From Cytophagaceae bacterium (GTDB taxonomy: Bacteria; Bacteroidota; Bacteroidia; Cytophagales; Spirosomataceae), in NCBI GenBank assembly GCA_027486845.1, contig JAIXOL010000028.1, positions 1 through 64,000 of the forward strand: 64,000 bases of DNA. The letters are read 5' to 3'. Every line of letters starts with the position of its first letter. Position 1 is the first letter of the stretch. Position numbers and translations under genes: made by a program. The notes beneath the pieces are model-generated. The model was given only the letters and a program-made list of their open reading frames with translations, did not search any database and was not told where the DNA came from. Positions 18,367 through 27,689 of this stretch are shown one piece after another.

Positions 18367-19263
18367 TCAAACAAACCATTTGCCTTGTGCAATCAACTTT
18401 GTTTTTCCACCAACATTCAAACTAAAAACCTGTTTTTCGTTTAATTCCCCTCTTATTTGGATAAGCGAAGGTCGCCCCATTTCGCAACCTTGTTCCACTC
18501 GGCAGCTAATTTTGCTTGATTCGTGTTTGAGTAAATAGGCGAGCAAGCACGAGTTAGCACTACCTGTGGCGGCATCTTCTACTATTTTTTCGTTTTCGTA
18601 ACAAAACATTCGTGCATGAAGTTGATTGTCGGCTTTTTCGGTTTCACGCGTGAAAGCAAGAAAAGCAGTTGTTAACTCATCGGGAGCGTTGGTTTTGTAT
18701 AATTGATTGTCAAGAAGCCAGTTTTTTATTTGCACATCGTTGAATTTGATGTTTCGGATAGCTGCAAGTTTTTTAAGAGGAAGTATTATATATGGAAGCC
18801 CAGTTGAAACTACTTCAATTGGATATTTTTCGTCAATATCTTCTGGTGTTAAACCAAACAAATTGGCGATTTCTAGATTAAAAATTTTGCCAAAAATTGG
18901 ATTTCTAACTTCTAACCAAAGCGTTTCTTTTTCCTTAGTTACGGGTACTTGTCCAATTTTTAGGTTGAGTTTAATGCTTTTTTTATCAATATTTTGAGGA
19001 TAATTTAGTAAAACGAATGCAGTTCCCAAAGTTGGATGCCCCGCAAATGGAACTTGGTATTCGGGTGTGAAAATTTTTATATCAAATCCACCGTTTTTCT
19101 CTTCATCAGAGATGATAAAAGTAGTTTCTTGAAAATTAATTTCACGGGCAATTTTGAGCATCATTTCATCGCTCAAGCCATCTGCGTATTCAAATACAGC
19201 TAATTGATTTCCTTGATATTTTTCTTCGGCAAAAACATCAACTATATGAAAATTGAGTATCAT
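18367..19263 (-). CDS. PhzF family isomerase/epimerase
   Basis: A 298-residue cytoplasmic protein with the double hot-dog-like PhzF fold. FHIVDVFAEEKYQGNQLAVF at the start, E46 in INFQETTFI (position of the catalytic acid in PhzF), FAGHPTLGTAFVL and the C-terminal EDAATGSAN loop match the family. PhzF itself isomerises a phenazine precursor, but no other phenazine genes are here, so the natural substrate is unknown. Confidence 0.9.
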   Translation of the reverse strand: MILNFHIVDVFAEEKYQGNQLAVFEYADGLSDEMMLKIAREINFQETTFIISDEEKNGGFDIKIFTPEYQVPFAGHPTLGTAFVLLNYPQNIDKKSIKLNLKIGQVPVTKEKETLWLEVRNPIFGKIFNLEIANLFGLTPEDIDEKYPIEVVSTGLPYIILPLKKLAAIRNIKFNDVQIKNWLLDNQLYKTNAPDELTTAFLAFTRETEKADNQLHARMFCYENEKIVEDAATGSANSCLLAYLLKHESSKISCRVEQGCEMGRPSLIQIRGELNEKQVFSLNVGGKTKLIAQGKWFV

Positions 19264-19345
19264 AGAAGATTTTTAACAAAAAAAATTTTGGAGAAAACAC
19301 TATCTAAAATATATTTGATTTTTAGATAGTGTTTTAATTTTTCCC

Positions 19346-20620
19346 TTATTTTCTATAGGTAATTCGGTAAACGGTTCCGCCTAAATCATCACTTACATAC
19401 AAAGCACCATCGGGGCCTTGTGCGAGTCCACATGGGCGATGCTGTACTGGGCCTGTTGGTTTTACGAGATCGATTCCAGCGAAATTATCTGCAAAAATTT
19501 CCCATTTACCTGAAGGTTTATTGTTTACAAATGGTACAAAAGCTACCAAATAGCCTTTCTTTAGTTCGGAAGATTGACCATGAAAAGCAATGAAAGCTCC
19601 ATTACGATACTTGGCTGGAAACATTTTCCCAGTATAAAAAAGCAGGTCGTTTGGCCCTAAGTGTGCGGGAAATGCCACAATTGGATTCAGTGCTTTTTCG
19701 CCACCAGTTTTTTTACCATCTCCTCCGTATTCGGGAGCAACAATTTTCTTTTTCTGAAATTGATCATAATAAATATACGGCCAACCTGCATCATCGCCTT
19801 GGTGAAGTTCATATAATGTTTCGGCCGGCATTTCAGCACTTTGTTGTGGCGTATAATATTGAGGATAAAAATCATGGAATTGTCCACGACCATGCACAGT
19901 TGCAAAAAGGGAGTTGGTTTTTGAATTCCAAGCAGTTCCGACGGCGTTTTTTAGCCCTGTTGCGTATCGAATTCCGTCTGAAAATGTTTGGTTCATTTTT
20001 TCGGCATTGAATTTCCAGATTCCACCCGCTGAGTCCAGAATTGAGCAAGGCATAATGCCTTTTCCAGTGCCTTTTTCACGACAAGGGTCGTTGTATGAGC
20101 CTACCGTTACGTAAATATTATTGGCATTATCAAGCACAAAAGGTTTTGCGTTGTCACGTCCTTTATCGACCAATCCATCAACAATTTTTTCTGGATTTTC
20201 AATATCAATTATTTCTTCATTTGCATTTAATTTATAACGCATAACACCTGTATTGGAGGAAGCATATAAATAACCATTTTTGATAGTCACGCCTGTGCCG
20301 GGGTAATTTCCAAAATATTTGGTTTCGTCGATTACGCCATCTTTGTTGGTATCACGCATGAGCAAAATACCTTTACCGTCTTTTAATTTTGAAAGTTTGG
20401 CATAAACATCGCCATTTTTTGAAACCGTAAGGTGGCGAGTTGCCCCTAATTCTGTTCCAAGAACGGTAGCCGAAAATCCCGCAGGAAGTTTGATTGCATC
20501 GACAACAGCGACTGTTTTTTTCTTGACAGGGGGCTCGGCTAGGTTTCTAAAAGCAAATAAACCAGTAATTCCAGCAAGACTTGCCAAAATATAGCTTGAA
20601 CGAACAAATGATTGTTTCAT
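19346..20620 (-). CDS. Secreted PQQ-type sugar dehydrogenase (sorbosone dehydrogenase-like)
   Basis: A 424-residue six-bladed beta-propeller protein with an N-terminal hydrophobic signal segment (about 8-24). The layout DAIKLPAGFSATVLG, VDGLVDKGRDNAKPF, NAVGTAWNSKTNSLFATVHG and the C-terminal HRPCGLAQGPDGALYVSDD match soluble aldose/sorbosone dehydrogenase-like proteins, which use pyrroloquinoline quinone in the periplasm. No PQQ biosynthesis genes are visible, so cofactor use is inferred. No cytochrome domain is fused. Confidence 0.85.
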   Translation of the reverse strand: MKQSFVRSSYILASLAGITGLFAFRNLAEPPVKKKTVAVVDAIKLPAGFSATVLGTELGATRHLTVSKNGDVYAKLSKLKDGKGILLMRDTNKDGVIDETKYFGNYPGTGVTIKNGYLYASSNTGVMRYKLNANEEIIDIENPEKIVDGLVDKGRDNAKPFVLDNANNIYVTVGSYNDPCREKGTGKGIMPCSILDSAGGIWKFNAEKMNQTFSDGIRYATGLKNAVGTAWNSKTNSLFATVHGRGQFHDFYPQYYTPQQSAEMPAETLYELHQGDDAGWPYIYYDQFQKKKIVAPEYGGDGKKTGGEKALNPIVAFPAHLGPNDLLFYTGKMFPAKYRNGAFIAFHGQSSELKKGYLVAFVPFVNNKPSGKWEIFADNFAGIDLVKPTGPVQHRPCGLAQGPDGALYVSDDLGGTVYRITYRK

Positions 20621-20682
20621 TTAAAATGGAGTTTAGAGAGGTTGAATTTTTCCCTAAAAATACGATAAATTTCTGTGTTTGC

Positions 20683-21567
20683 TTATTTCTTTCTAAATAT
20701 TCGTTGAAATGGCCTTACGTTCTGACCAACAAAATCTTTCGGAAAATGCTCGTCGTCGGGTAAGCCAATTGGAAGGTTTTCATCATCAGATGGCCAATAG
20801 TTTGTCTTGAAAATAAAGTCCCAAACACTCAAGGTGATGCCATAGTTAAAGCCTTTTGGGTGGCTTGCAGGCATATATTTGGCATGGTGCAAAAGATGCA
20901 TTTGTGGGCCATTGAGCAGATATTTGAGCGAACCGAGATTTATTTTGAGATTGGCATGACCGAGTTGACCAGTGACGAGGGTAAAGATATGAACGATAAA
21001 AAAATCGGTCAAACCAACGCCCACCATCGCCAACGGAATGTATTCAAGACTCCGATAAATGACGTTTTCCATCCAATGGTAGCGGAGAAGAGCTGCAAAC
21101 CCCATTTCTTCGGTACTGTGATGTACTTTATGGAATTCCCACATCCAATCAACATTATGCAAAAGACGATGAATAGCCCATTGCATAAAATCCCGAAAAA
21201 CGAAAATAATGAGAATTTTCGACCAAAAAGGTAATTGCTCGATATTGATTGCTACAATATTTGTAATGCCAAAAAGCCCAAGAAAATCTTTGAATGCCTG
21301 AACGCCGACCATCGAAAGGGCATTGTAGGCAATGAGCGAAAAGAGAAAATAATTCCATAATAGATAGAAGGCATCCAACCAAAAATGTTCACGAATCAAA
21401 GGCTGGTTTTTTCGCCACGGAAACATGATTTCAAGTAACCAAATAGCCAAAGAAGCTCCCACCAACCAATAAAAATAGTTGTGCCAGCTTGGATTGAGCA
21501 TCTCGTTGATGAAATAATTGAAATAGCCCGTATATGCTCCTTGAATGATTTTTAGATACTTTTCCAT
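20683..21567 (-). CDS. Sterol desaturase / fatty acid hydroxylase family protein
   Basis: A 294-residue integral membrane di-iron enzyme. Histidine clusters HRLLHN, HKVHHS and HLLHHAKY are the metal ligands of the FA_hydroxylase superfamily, placed between four or more hydrophobic segments (first at about 33-50). The family hydroxylates or desaturates lipids such as carotenoids, fatty acids, ether lipids or sterols; the substrate cannot be deduced from this context. Length is typical. Confidence 0.9.
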   Translation of the reverse strand: MEKYLKIIQGAYTGYFNYFINEMLNPSWHNYFYWLVGASLAIWLLEIMFPWRKNQPLIREHFWLDAFYLLWNYFLFSLIAYNALSMVGVQAFKDFLGLFGITNIVAINIEQLPFWSKILIIFVFRDFMQWAIHRLLHNVDWMWEFHKVHHSTEEMGFAALLRYHWMENVIYRSLEYIPLAMVGVGLTDFFIVHIFTLVTGQLGHANLKINLGSLKYLLNGPQMHLLHHAKYMPASHPKGFNYGITLSVWDFIFKTNYWPSDDENLPIGLPDDEHFPKDFVGQNVRPFQRIFRKK

Positions 21568-21812
21568 ATAATTTGCAAAAAAAATAAGGCCTACGAAATA
21601 TCCAAAGCCTTCGTTTAAAACCCCAAAAAATGTATTTTAGTTTTCTTTTCTAGTGAGTAATTTAATTCTAAATAATCTTTTTCTAATTGTTTTTTACCAA
21701 AAACTGGCATAGTTACATTGTTCAAAAGATTGATTTTAGCGTATTTTTGATAGAATACCAATAGTTCTGCACCGAAACTAAACATTTTTATATCGAATAG
21801 GTTCTTTAAATA

Positions 21813-21820
21813 TAAATTTG
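21813..21820 (+). promoter_or_regulatory. Candidate -7 promoter element for the DUF2237 gene
   Basis: TAAATTTG fits TAnnTTTG and ends 13 bases before the ATG at 21834, which implies a very short leader. The 266-base gap 21568-21833 otherwise shows no recognisable feature. Confidence 0.45.
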
Positions 21821-21833
21821 ACCTTTAGCAAAA

Positions 21834-22331
21834 ATGAAAATCATATTCTTGATATTTTTGTGTGTATCGGCTTTTGCACAAAGTAAAGTTCCTGTCAATC
21901 AATCAAAAGCAGGTTGTGGGCCAGTAGCCGCAAAAAAACAAATGAAAAACAACAAAATTATGACAAAGAAAGGTGAAAAAAATGTACTCGGAACTGACCT
22001 ACAAATAGCAGGAAAATCGCCACTCACAGGATTTTATAGAGATGGTTTTTGCTCGACTGGCGACCTTGATGCAGGCGTTCATGTGGTTGCGGCTGTGGTA
22101 ACTGATAAATTTTTACAGTATTCAAAAGCTCGAGGTAATGACCTCATAACGCCTTATCCAGCTTATGGATTTCCTGGATTAAAAGCAGGCGATAAATGGT
22201 GTCTTTGTGCTGCTCGTTGGAAAGAAGCATATAATGCGGGCGTAGCTCCACCAGTAATTTTGGAAGCAACCCATGAAAAAGCACTCGAATTTGTAACAAT
22301 TGAGCAGTTGCGTAATATAGAAAAACAATAA
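21834..22331 (+). CDS. Exported DUF2237 protein
   Basis: A 165-residue protein. Residues 1-16 (ending SAFAQ) form a signal peptide, and a lysine-rich linker of about 30 residues precedes a DUF2237 domain: NVLGTDLQ, PLTGFYRDGFCSTGDLDAG, KARGNDLITPYPAYGFPGLK, WCLCAARWKEA, PVILEATHEKALE. Most DUF2237 proteins are cytoplasmic and carry a cysteine in the first block and a paired Cys-Cys in the RDGCC block; here the first block reads LQIAGKSPL and the pair is reduced to FC. The function is unknown. Confidence 0.85.
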   Translation: MKIIFLIFLCVSAFAQSKVPVNQSKAGCGPVAAKKQMKNNKIMTKKGEKNVLGTDLQIAGKSPLTGFYRDGFCSTGDLDAGVHVVAAVVTDKFLQYSKARGNDLITPYPAYGFPGLKAGDKWCLCAARWKEAYNAGVAPPVILEATHEKALEFVTIEQLRNIEKQ

Positions 22332-22364
22332 ATAAGTGTGTTTTTCTTGCTAAAAATGTCTTTT

Positions 22365-22400
22365 AAAAATGCCCTAAAGATTGAGCTTTAGGGCATTTTT
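22365..22400. terminator. Bidirectional terminator
   Basis: A 15-base perfect stem (AAAAATGCCCTAAAG / CTTTAGGGCATTTTT) with a 6-base loop sits between the convergent DUF2237 and DUF2911 genes. T-runs are present in both directions. Confidence 0.88.
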
Positions 22401-22425
22401 CGTGAAAAACTGTATTTTTAATTGA

Positions 22426-23004
22426 TTAGAACGAAATCGGTACTTCAACCAAAGTCATATCCCAAGCCATTTTCATGGTTGTTTCTTTATCATTGCTACC
22501 TTTTATGCACTGAATTGAGAAGTTTTCTACTACCTCATCGGTTTTCTTGGTGGGTACGTTTACACGCAACACGTCGTTGTCTTTGTTGTAGCTATATGCT
22601 CCCCAAAAATCGAGGTCCTTGTTCAAAATAATTGTCCATTCGGTAGCCGTTGGAATCGCAAAAAGCGAATATGTTCCTGCTTTTACTTTCTTGCCTTGAA
22701 TCGTTACATCTTGATAAAACTTTATCTCGCTCGATTCGTTAGCTCCCAAACGCCAAACTTCTCCATAAGGCACAATTTTAGTCCCGAAAACCTCACGCTC
22801 TTTTTTGGCAGGACGGCTATAAGTTATACGCACAATAGCGGGCATATCGCCAATGAGTTTTGGAGCAAATTTGCGGTCATGAGCAAAATTATCAGGATAA
22901 TACGCCATATCCATTGGACTTTTGTCTGTTCCACGAAGTTTTTGTGCTTGAACTTCAATGATTATTAAGCCAAAAAGGCAGAGTAATAGTAATGTTTTTT
23001 TCAT
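22426..23004 (-). CDS. Exported DUF2911 protein
   Basis: A 192-residue protein. The ATG at 23004 is chosen over an upstream TTG because it gives a standard signal peptide (MKKTLLLLCLFGLIIIEVQAQ... cleaved near residue 20). The GEVWRLGANESSEIKF segment and AGTYSLFAIPTATEWTIILN are hallmarks of DUF2911 proteins, which are common in Bacteroidota envelopes. Predicted beta-sandwich; function unknown. Confidence 0.88.
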   Translation of the reverse strand: MKKTLLLLCLFGLIIIEVQAQKLRGTDKSPMDMAYYPDNFAHDRKFAPKLIGDMPAIVRITYSRPAKKEREVFGTKIVPYGEVWRLGANESSEIKFYQDVTIQGKKVKAGTYSLFAIPTATEWTIILNKDLDFWGAYSYNKDNDVLRVNVPTKKTDEVVENFSIQCIKGSNDKETTMKMAWDMTLVEVPISF

Positions 23005-23068
23005 GGTATTTGATTGATAAAGTTTAAGTTTGAACAAATATAAATGGTTGTACTGTAAAATTAATACT

Positions 23069-25255
23069 TCACTCCAAAATCAACCAAGTAAAACCCTCAG
23101 CAGGAATCGTTACATCGACGTCAATTTCGTAGTTACGGTTTAGCGTATAGCTTTTGCTTTTTCCTTCTTTTTCCCGAACCAAAACTTTATCTGAAAGCCC
23201 AGTATAATAAAGTGGTAGATTGATTTTTCGAGAAATACTTACTTTCAGTGGGTTATAGAGCATCACAAAACCTTTCTCTTTCAGATTTAGATTTACGTGC
23301 ATGATTCCGTCCCAATCTCGGCCATCGGGGCGGCGAAGATGAATAAGGTCGGAGTTCAGAATTTGGCGGTATTTTTTATACCAATCAATCGTTTTTTTGA
23401 CAATTTGCTTAGTTTCTTCGGTGTCGTAGAGGCGTGGACCACGATAACAGGCTTGTACACCCGCACCATAATACTGCACCATTAGTTGCTCATAATCTTT
23501 GAGATGCTCGCTCAAAGGCTCTAAAACTGCCTCTGCTCCGCCACCTTGATATTTGGTGAGCGGTACAAATCCCCAACTCATTGAAGGTGTTTTTTCCCAA
23601 GTACCATCAAAGATATTTTGTCGATTCAAGATTTTTTGTTGTTCACGAGAAAGCGAAAAATTTACTTCTCGGTAGCCCAACGCAATTTTATGCGAACCAT
23701 CCAAAAAATACCAATCAGGAGCATTGATATACACGCCACGCTCATTGAGCCAGCGATAAAATCCTTTTTGCATTTCCATCTGCACCCACTGCGAATCATC
23801 AAGCCCTTTGTGGCCAGGGTGTTTGGTCGAAGCACATACATCGCCTGGGTAGGGACCGTCATGTTCGAGTAAATCGAAGCCCGTTTCGGTGATAAATTTC
23901 TTTAAATTATTTAGATAATTAATTCCCCATTGGCTTGCCAAACATGGAGCATTTCCGAAGAAAGCACCTTTGTCGGGTAAACCAGTTTTTGGGTCAATTA
24001 CATCGTTTTCGTCATCAATTCTACGGCTACTAAAAAGCGAGTATCCACCCAGTAGAATGCCCTTACTGTGGGCATAATCGGCCAATTCTTTAAATTTCTT
24101 GATATTTTCAGCACTTGCATCTTCCATGTTCAGGCCACTGCCAAAACTCAGAATCACCATTTCGTAGCCAGTTTCGGCACATTGGTCAATCGTGGTTTTC
24201 ACCTTCACAGGGTCGGTACTGACTAGGTGCATGAAAGTCGGATTTTGGGTAGTATATGGAAAAAGTGTGGCGTACATACGGCGGCGAGCGAGTCCGTTTC
24301 GCTCACGGTCATAATTATCCAATAATAGTTCATAACTACGAATCGATTTGTAAGTTTGATTGGGCAACAGTTCAAAACCAATACCAAAACTTGGGTAAAC
24401 CTCCAGTACACAAGGCGTTTGAAAATTATAATTGACCTGTGAAGTATAGCTCGAATCAATTTTCCAGTGCGTAGCTTGGTCGGATAACTCATAACGCATG
24501 GCATTATTGAAAGCGTAGTTGTTTTCGATATAAATCCGTTGTGGTTTTTTCATTTGTTCGGGGCTGCCTACCACGGCCGATTCCTCTTCGGGAGTTGCGA
24601 GTATTTCATTAACCAATTGGTTGATTTTTAGCGATTTATCTCCTTTGTTTTCAACGCTTACCCATTTACAAATCGTCGGAATATTATCAAAAATCTCGTA
24701 GTGTACCGAAACCAAAACACCTTTCAGTTCAGGTAAATTCGACTCAAAAATCAATTCTAATTCTTTGCCTTTGGGATTTTGCTGATTCATAGCCCAAGTG
24801 CGAGATTTAAAATTTACATGTGGAGTTAAAGGGTTGATTTTAAAGGTTTTATACTGAAAATCCTGCGGTTTACTTTCTAATTTATCAATCCATTCGGTGA
24901 GTAAATAGGCATGTTCTTTTTGACCATAAAGTCCGCCAATATTATAAGTTTTACCATCAATCGAGATACGTGCTTCGGGGCGAACTGAACGAATAAACTG
25001 CTCGTTGGTTCGGAGATTTTTGAAGTCAATCGTCGCAGCATTGGGCGAAATTCGGATTTGGCGTTTGATTAAACCATTCGACAGAACAATGTCTTTTCCG
25101 CTACTTGTTTGATAGATTTCTGCCTTAAAATTTTGCTTTGAAATTAACCAATCGGTACTTGGTTTAACTTCTTGATAAAGTGGGAGTTGTGAAGGTTGAA
25201 AGATTTGTGCAAAGCTGAGATTGATGCCGATAAAAAGTAAAAAAATGAGTTTCAT
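23069..25255 (-). CDS. Secreted clan GH-D-like glycoside hydrolase (alpha-galactosidase-like)
   Basis: A 728-residue exported protein (signal peptide 1-16, LSFAQ). The N-terminal half (about 30-330) is a supersandwich-like beta domain; the central part is a probable TIM barrel with VSTDPVKVKTTIDQCAETGY, an HSKGILLGGYS strand, D466 in LLEHDGPYPGD (position expected for a GH36/GH27-type nucleophile) and D515/D519 in NAPDWYFLDG as acid/base candidates. A short C-terminal beta domain ends the protein. It could act on alpha-galactosides, but it is distant from the well-known GH36 sequences, and specificity is not readable. Confidence 0.68.
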   Translation of the reverse strand: MKLIFLLFIGINLSFAQIFQPSQLPLYQEVKPSTDWLISKQNFKAEIYQTSSGKDIVLSNGLIKRQIRISPNAATIDFKNLRTNEQFIRSVRPEARISIDGKTYNIGGLYGQKEHAYLLTEWIDKLESKPQDFQYKTFKINPLTPHVNFKSRTWAMNQQNPKGKELELIFESNLPELKGVLVSVHYEIFDNIPTICKWVSVENKGDKSLKINQLVNEILATPEEESAVVGSPEQMKKPQRIYIENNYAFNNAMRYELSDQATHWKIDSSYTSQVNYNFQTPCVLEVYPSFGIGFELLPNQTYKSIRSYELLLDNYDRERNGLARRRMYATLFPYTTQNPTFMHLVSTDPVKVKTTIDQCAETGYEMVILSFGSGLNMEDASAENIKKFKELADYAHSKGILLGGYSLFSSRRIDDENDVIDPKTGLPDKGAFFGNAPCLASQWGINYLNNLKKFITETGFDLLEHDGPYPGDVCASTKHPGHKGLDDSQWVQMEMQKGFYRWLNERGVYINAPDWYFLDGSHKIALGYREVNFSLSREQQKILNRQNIFDGTWEKTPSMSWGFVPLTKYQGGGAEAVLEPLSEHLKDYEQLMVQYYGAGVQACYRGPRLYDTEETKQIVKKTIDWYKKYRQILNSDLIHLRRPDGRDWDGIMHVNLNLKEKGFVMLYNPLKVSISRKINLPLYYTGLSDKVLVREKEGKSKSYTLNRNYEIDVDVTIPAEGFTWLILE

Positions 25256-25375
25256 TGTATATCAATTTTGTAAGGTTGAAGGTTTGGTAAAGTTAAGATT
25301 TAATAGTAAAAAAGCCAATAAATTGATTTGAACTATTGATTTTCGACTGAAATCGTATCGTTGCCTTATTTTCCG

Positions 25376-25383
25376 TACCTTTG
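25376..25383 (+). promoter_or_regulatory. Bacteroidota -7 promoter element for the DEAD-box gene
   Basis: TACCTTTG matches TAnnTTTG exactly and lies 24 bases before the TTG start at 25408. No convincing -33 element at normal distance. Confidence 0.55.
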
Positions 25384-25407
25384 CAGCTCAAATAATACAA
25401 AAGAGTT

Positions 25408-26517
25408 TTGGAAACATTCAAACAAATCGGCGTAACAGAAAATTTAATTAAGGCTTTGGCCGAAATGAAAATTACGAATCCAACCGAAATTCAGGAAAAA
25501 GCGATTCCGTTTTTGCTAAAAAATACATCTGATTTTATTGGTCAAGCCCAAACGGGTACAGGAAAAACTATTGCTTTCGGCATACCTTTATTACAAAAAA
25601 TTAATCCAAACGACAAGCATATTCAAGCCTTGATTTTGTCGCCCACGAGAGAGCTTTGTCAGCAAATTGCCAAGCAATTGTTTAAAATGACCAAATACAC
25701 TGAAAAGGTATTTGTGGAAGCAGTCTTTGGTGGAGAATGGATTGAAATTCAGATTAAAAACCTCCAACGCCCAACCCAAATCGTGGTAGCCACTCCAGGG
25801 CGTTTGATTGATTTATTGCAAAAAGGAGCTATTGACCTAACTCACGTAAAAACCATCGTACTTGATGAAGCCGACGAAATGTTGAGTATGGGTTTTAAAG
25901 ATGATATAGATGCTATTTTAGCGAAAATACATAAGAATAGTAATACGTGGCTTTTCTCTGCAACGCTTCCAAATGAGCTTCAAAGCTTGATTTTGAAGTA
26001 TATGTCGCCCGATTTGCATACCGTTCAAGTAAGTAAAACTGAGGTTGTCAATGGCTTGATTGAACATCAGTTTTTTATCAGTGAAATTTCAGAAAAATTT
26101 GATTATTTAGTACAATTCCTTCAATCGCAAGGTGCTGCACGAGGAATTGTTTTTTGTCGAACAAAGGCTGATGCTCAGGCAGTTACAAGAAAGTTGATAG
26201 CTAAGAAGTTTTTGGCAGACGCTATTCATGGAGATTTGGAACAACGTGACCGTGAGAAAGTAATGCGAGCTTTTAAGAACAAAAAAGTGCAAATTTTGGT
26301 AGCTACCGACATCGCAGCAAGAGGAATAGATGTCGAAGGATTGGCTTACGTAGCCCATTATCAGTTACCTGACCAAATGGAATATTACACTCACCGAAGC
26401 GGCCGAACGGCTCGTGCGGGCAAGCGAGGAATCTCAATCAGTTTCGTTTCAAAAGATGATTTGAAAATGATTACGCAAATCGAAAAAACGCTAAAAATTA
26501 AGTTTACAAAAATTTAA
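25408..26517 (+). CDS. DEAD-box ATP-dependent RNA helicase
   Basis: A 369-residue RNA helicase core. Motifs in order: Q-motif region (TEIQEKAIP), motif I AQTGTGKT, Ia PTRELCQQIA, Ib TPGRLID, II DEAD, III SAT, then domain 2 with IVFCRTKADA, VATDIAARGIDVEG and VI HRSGRTARAG. The protein ends about 20 residues after motif VI, so it has no C-terminal RNA-binding tail of the DbpA/CsdA kind. An in-frame TAA at 25393 leaves TTG 25408 as the only plausible start. Expected role: remodelling of rRNA or mRNA structure. Confidence 0.94.
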   Translation: METFKQIGVTENLIKALAEMKITNPTEIQEKAIPFLLKNTSDFIGQAQTGTGKTIAFGIPLLQKINPNDKHIQALILSPTRELCQQIAKQLFKMTKYTEKVFVEAVFGGEWIEIQIKNLQRPTQIVVATPGRLIDLLQKGAIDLTHVKTIVLDEADEMLSMGFKDDIDAILAKIHKNSNTWLFSATLPNELQSLILKYMSPDLHTVQVSKTEVVNGLIEHQFFISEISEKFDYLVQFLQSQGAARGIVFCRTKADAQAVTRKLIAKKFLADAIHGDLEQRDREKVMRAFKNKKVQILVATDIAARGIDVEGLAYVAHYQLPDQMEYYTHRSGRTARAGKRGISISFVSKDDLKMITQIEKTLKIKFTKI

Positions 26518-26546
26518 AAAGTCTTTAGTAGGAAGTTTTCAATGGG

Positions 26547-26591
26547 CAGTCTTCAGTGAGCAGTCGTTTCTACGCTGCCAACTGAAGACTG
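26547..26591. repeat. Inverted repeat between convergent genes
   Basis: CAGTCTTCAGT (26547-26557) pairs with ACTGAAGACTG (26581-26591), an 11-base stem with a 23-base loop. It lies between the convergent helicase and isomerase genes and may act as a terminator, but it also belongs to the class of CAGT-rich intergenic repeats seen elsewhere in the window. Confidence 0.55.
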
Positions 26592-26612
26592 AAAACTGGA
26601 AACCACGCACTA

Positions 26613-27503
26613 TTACGCAATATCACAAATCGTAACGCCTTGTTTGAGAGATGCGAGTGCATCTGGGCGTTTTGGTACAAATTCTTGTCCAACAAAACCT
26701 TTATAGCCAGTTTCTACGATTGCACGCATAATGGCTGGGTAGTTTAATTCTTGTGTATCATCAATTTCGGCACGACCTGGTACGCCTCCAGTATGATAGT
26801 GTGAGAAATATTTGTGAGACTTTTTAATCGTTGCGATTACGTCGCCTTCCATGATTTGCATGTGGTAAATATCATAGAGCAACTTAAATCTATCTGAGCC
26901 AACTTTATCGCACAACGCAATGCCCCATTTGGTAGTATCACACATATAATCTTTGTGGTTTACTTTACTATTGAGCAATTCCATCGTTACAGTAATACCG
27001 TATTTTTCGGCTGAAGGCATCAATCTTTTTAAGCCAATAGCACAGTTTTCGAGTCCTTGTTCGTCTGACATTCCTCTACGATTTCCTGAAAAACAAATAA
27101 CTTTGTCTAAACCTGCTTCCTTTAATTTAGGAAAAATTTCTTCGTAGCTTTTTACCAATTCATCGTGCAGCTTGAGGTCATTAAAACCATCGTTGATACC
27201 TTTTCCTGCACCCCATGGCATGGCACAAGTTAGACCGTATTTTTTCAAAATTGGCCATTCTTCGGGCCCTTGAAGTTCGATGGATTTAATCCCCATCGCT
27301 ACAGCTGCTTTGCAGAGGTCTTCTAATGGAGTTTTGGCATAACACCAGCGACAAACCGAATGATTGATTTTGCCGTTGAGGTCAGCACCGAGTGCTTTTT
27401 CGTTGGCTGCGAAAACCTCGCTGAATGTAATAGGAGAAAAAGCCACGGCTGTTCCTCCAACAATATTTTTGAGTGCCGAGCGGCGTGATGAATTAGTATT
27501 CAT
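26613..27503 (-). CDS. Hydroxypyruvate isomerase-like TIM-barrel protein, exported
   Basis: A 296-residue protein from the ATG at 27503. A further upstream in-frame start at 27572 would bury the export signal. The N-terminus NSSRRSALKNIVGGTAVAF has a twin-arginine-like signal. The rest is an AP-endonuclease-2-type TIM barrel (sugar phosphate isomerase/epimerase family): VCRWCYAKTPLEDLCK, VTMELLNSK, LLYDIYHMQIMEGD, HYHTGGVPGR and GFVGQEFVPK supply the usual metal ligands (E, D, H, E). Hydroxypyruvate isomerase activity is one option. It lies in a run of sugar-related minus-strand genes. Confidence 0.85.
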   Translation of the reverse strand: MNTNSSRRSALKNIVGGTAVAFSPITFSEVFAANEKALGADLNGKINHSVCRWCYAKTPLEDLCKAAVAMGIKSIELQGPEEWPILKKYGLTCAMPWGAGKGINDGFNDLKLHDELVKSYEEIFPKLKEAGLDKVICFSGNRRGMSDEQGLENCAIGLKRLMPSAEKYGITVTMELLNSKVNHKDYMCDTTKWGIALCDKVGSDRFKLLYDIYHMQIMEGDVIATIKKSHKYFSHYHTGGVPGRAEIDDTQELNYPAIMRAIVETGYKGFVGQEFVPKRPDALASLKQGVTICDIA

Positions 27504-27689
27504 TGTTTTGTAAGTTATTGGTTGAATGATTGAGGTCGTTAATTTAATGAATTTGTTTGAATCATCCTTCATGTGGTTTATAATAAAGTGTATAAGGTAA
27601 CTTAATTATCCAAAGCTATTAGTCGATATGACTTCAATATTGCTAAAAACATCTAATTGGATAGTTGTCTATTGATTATACAAACCTAA

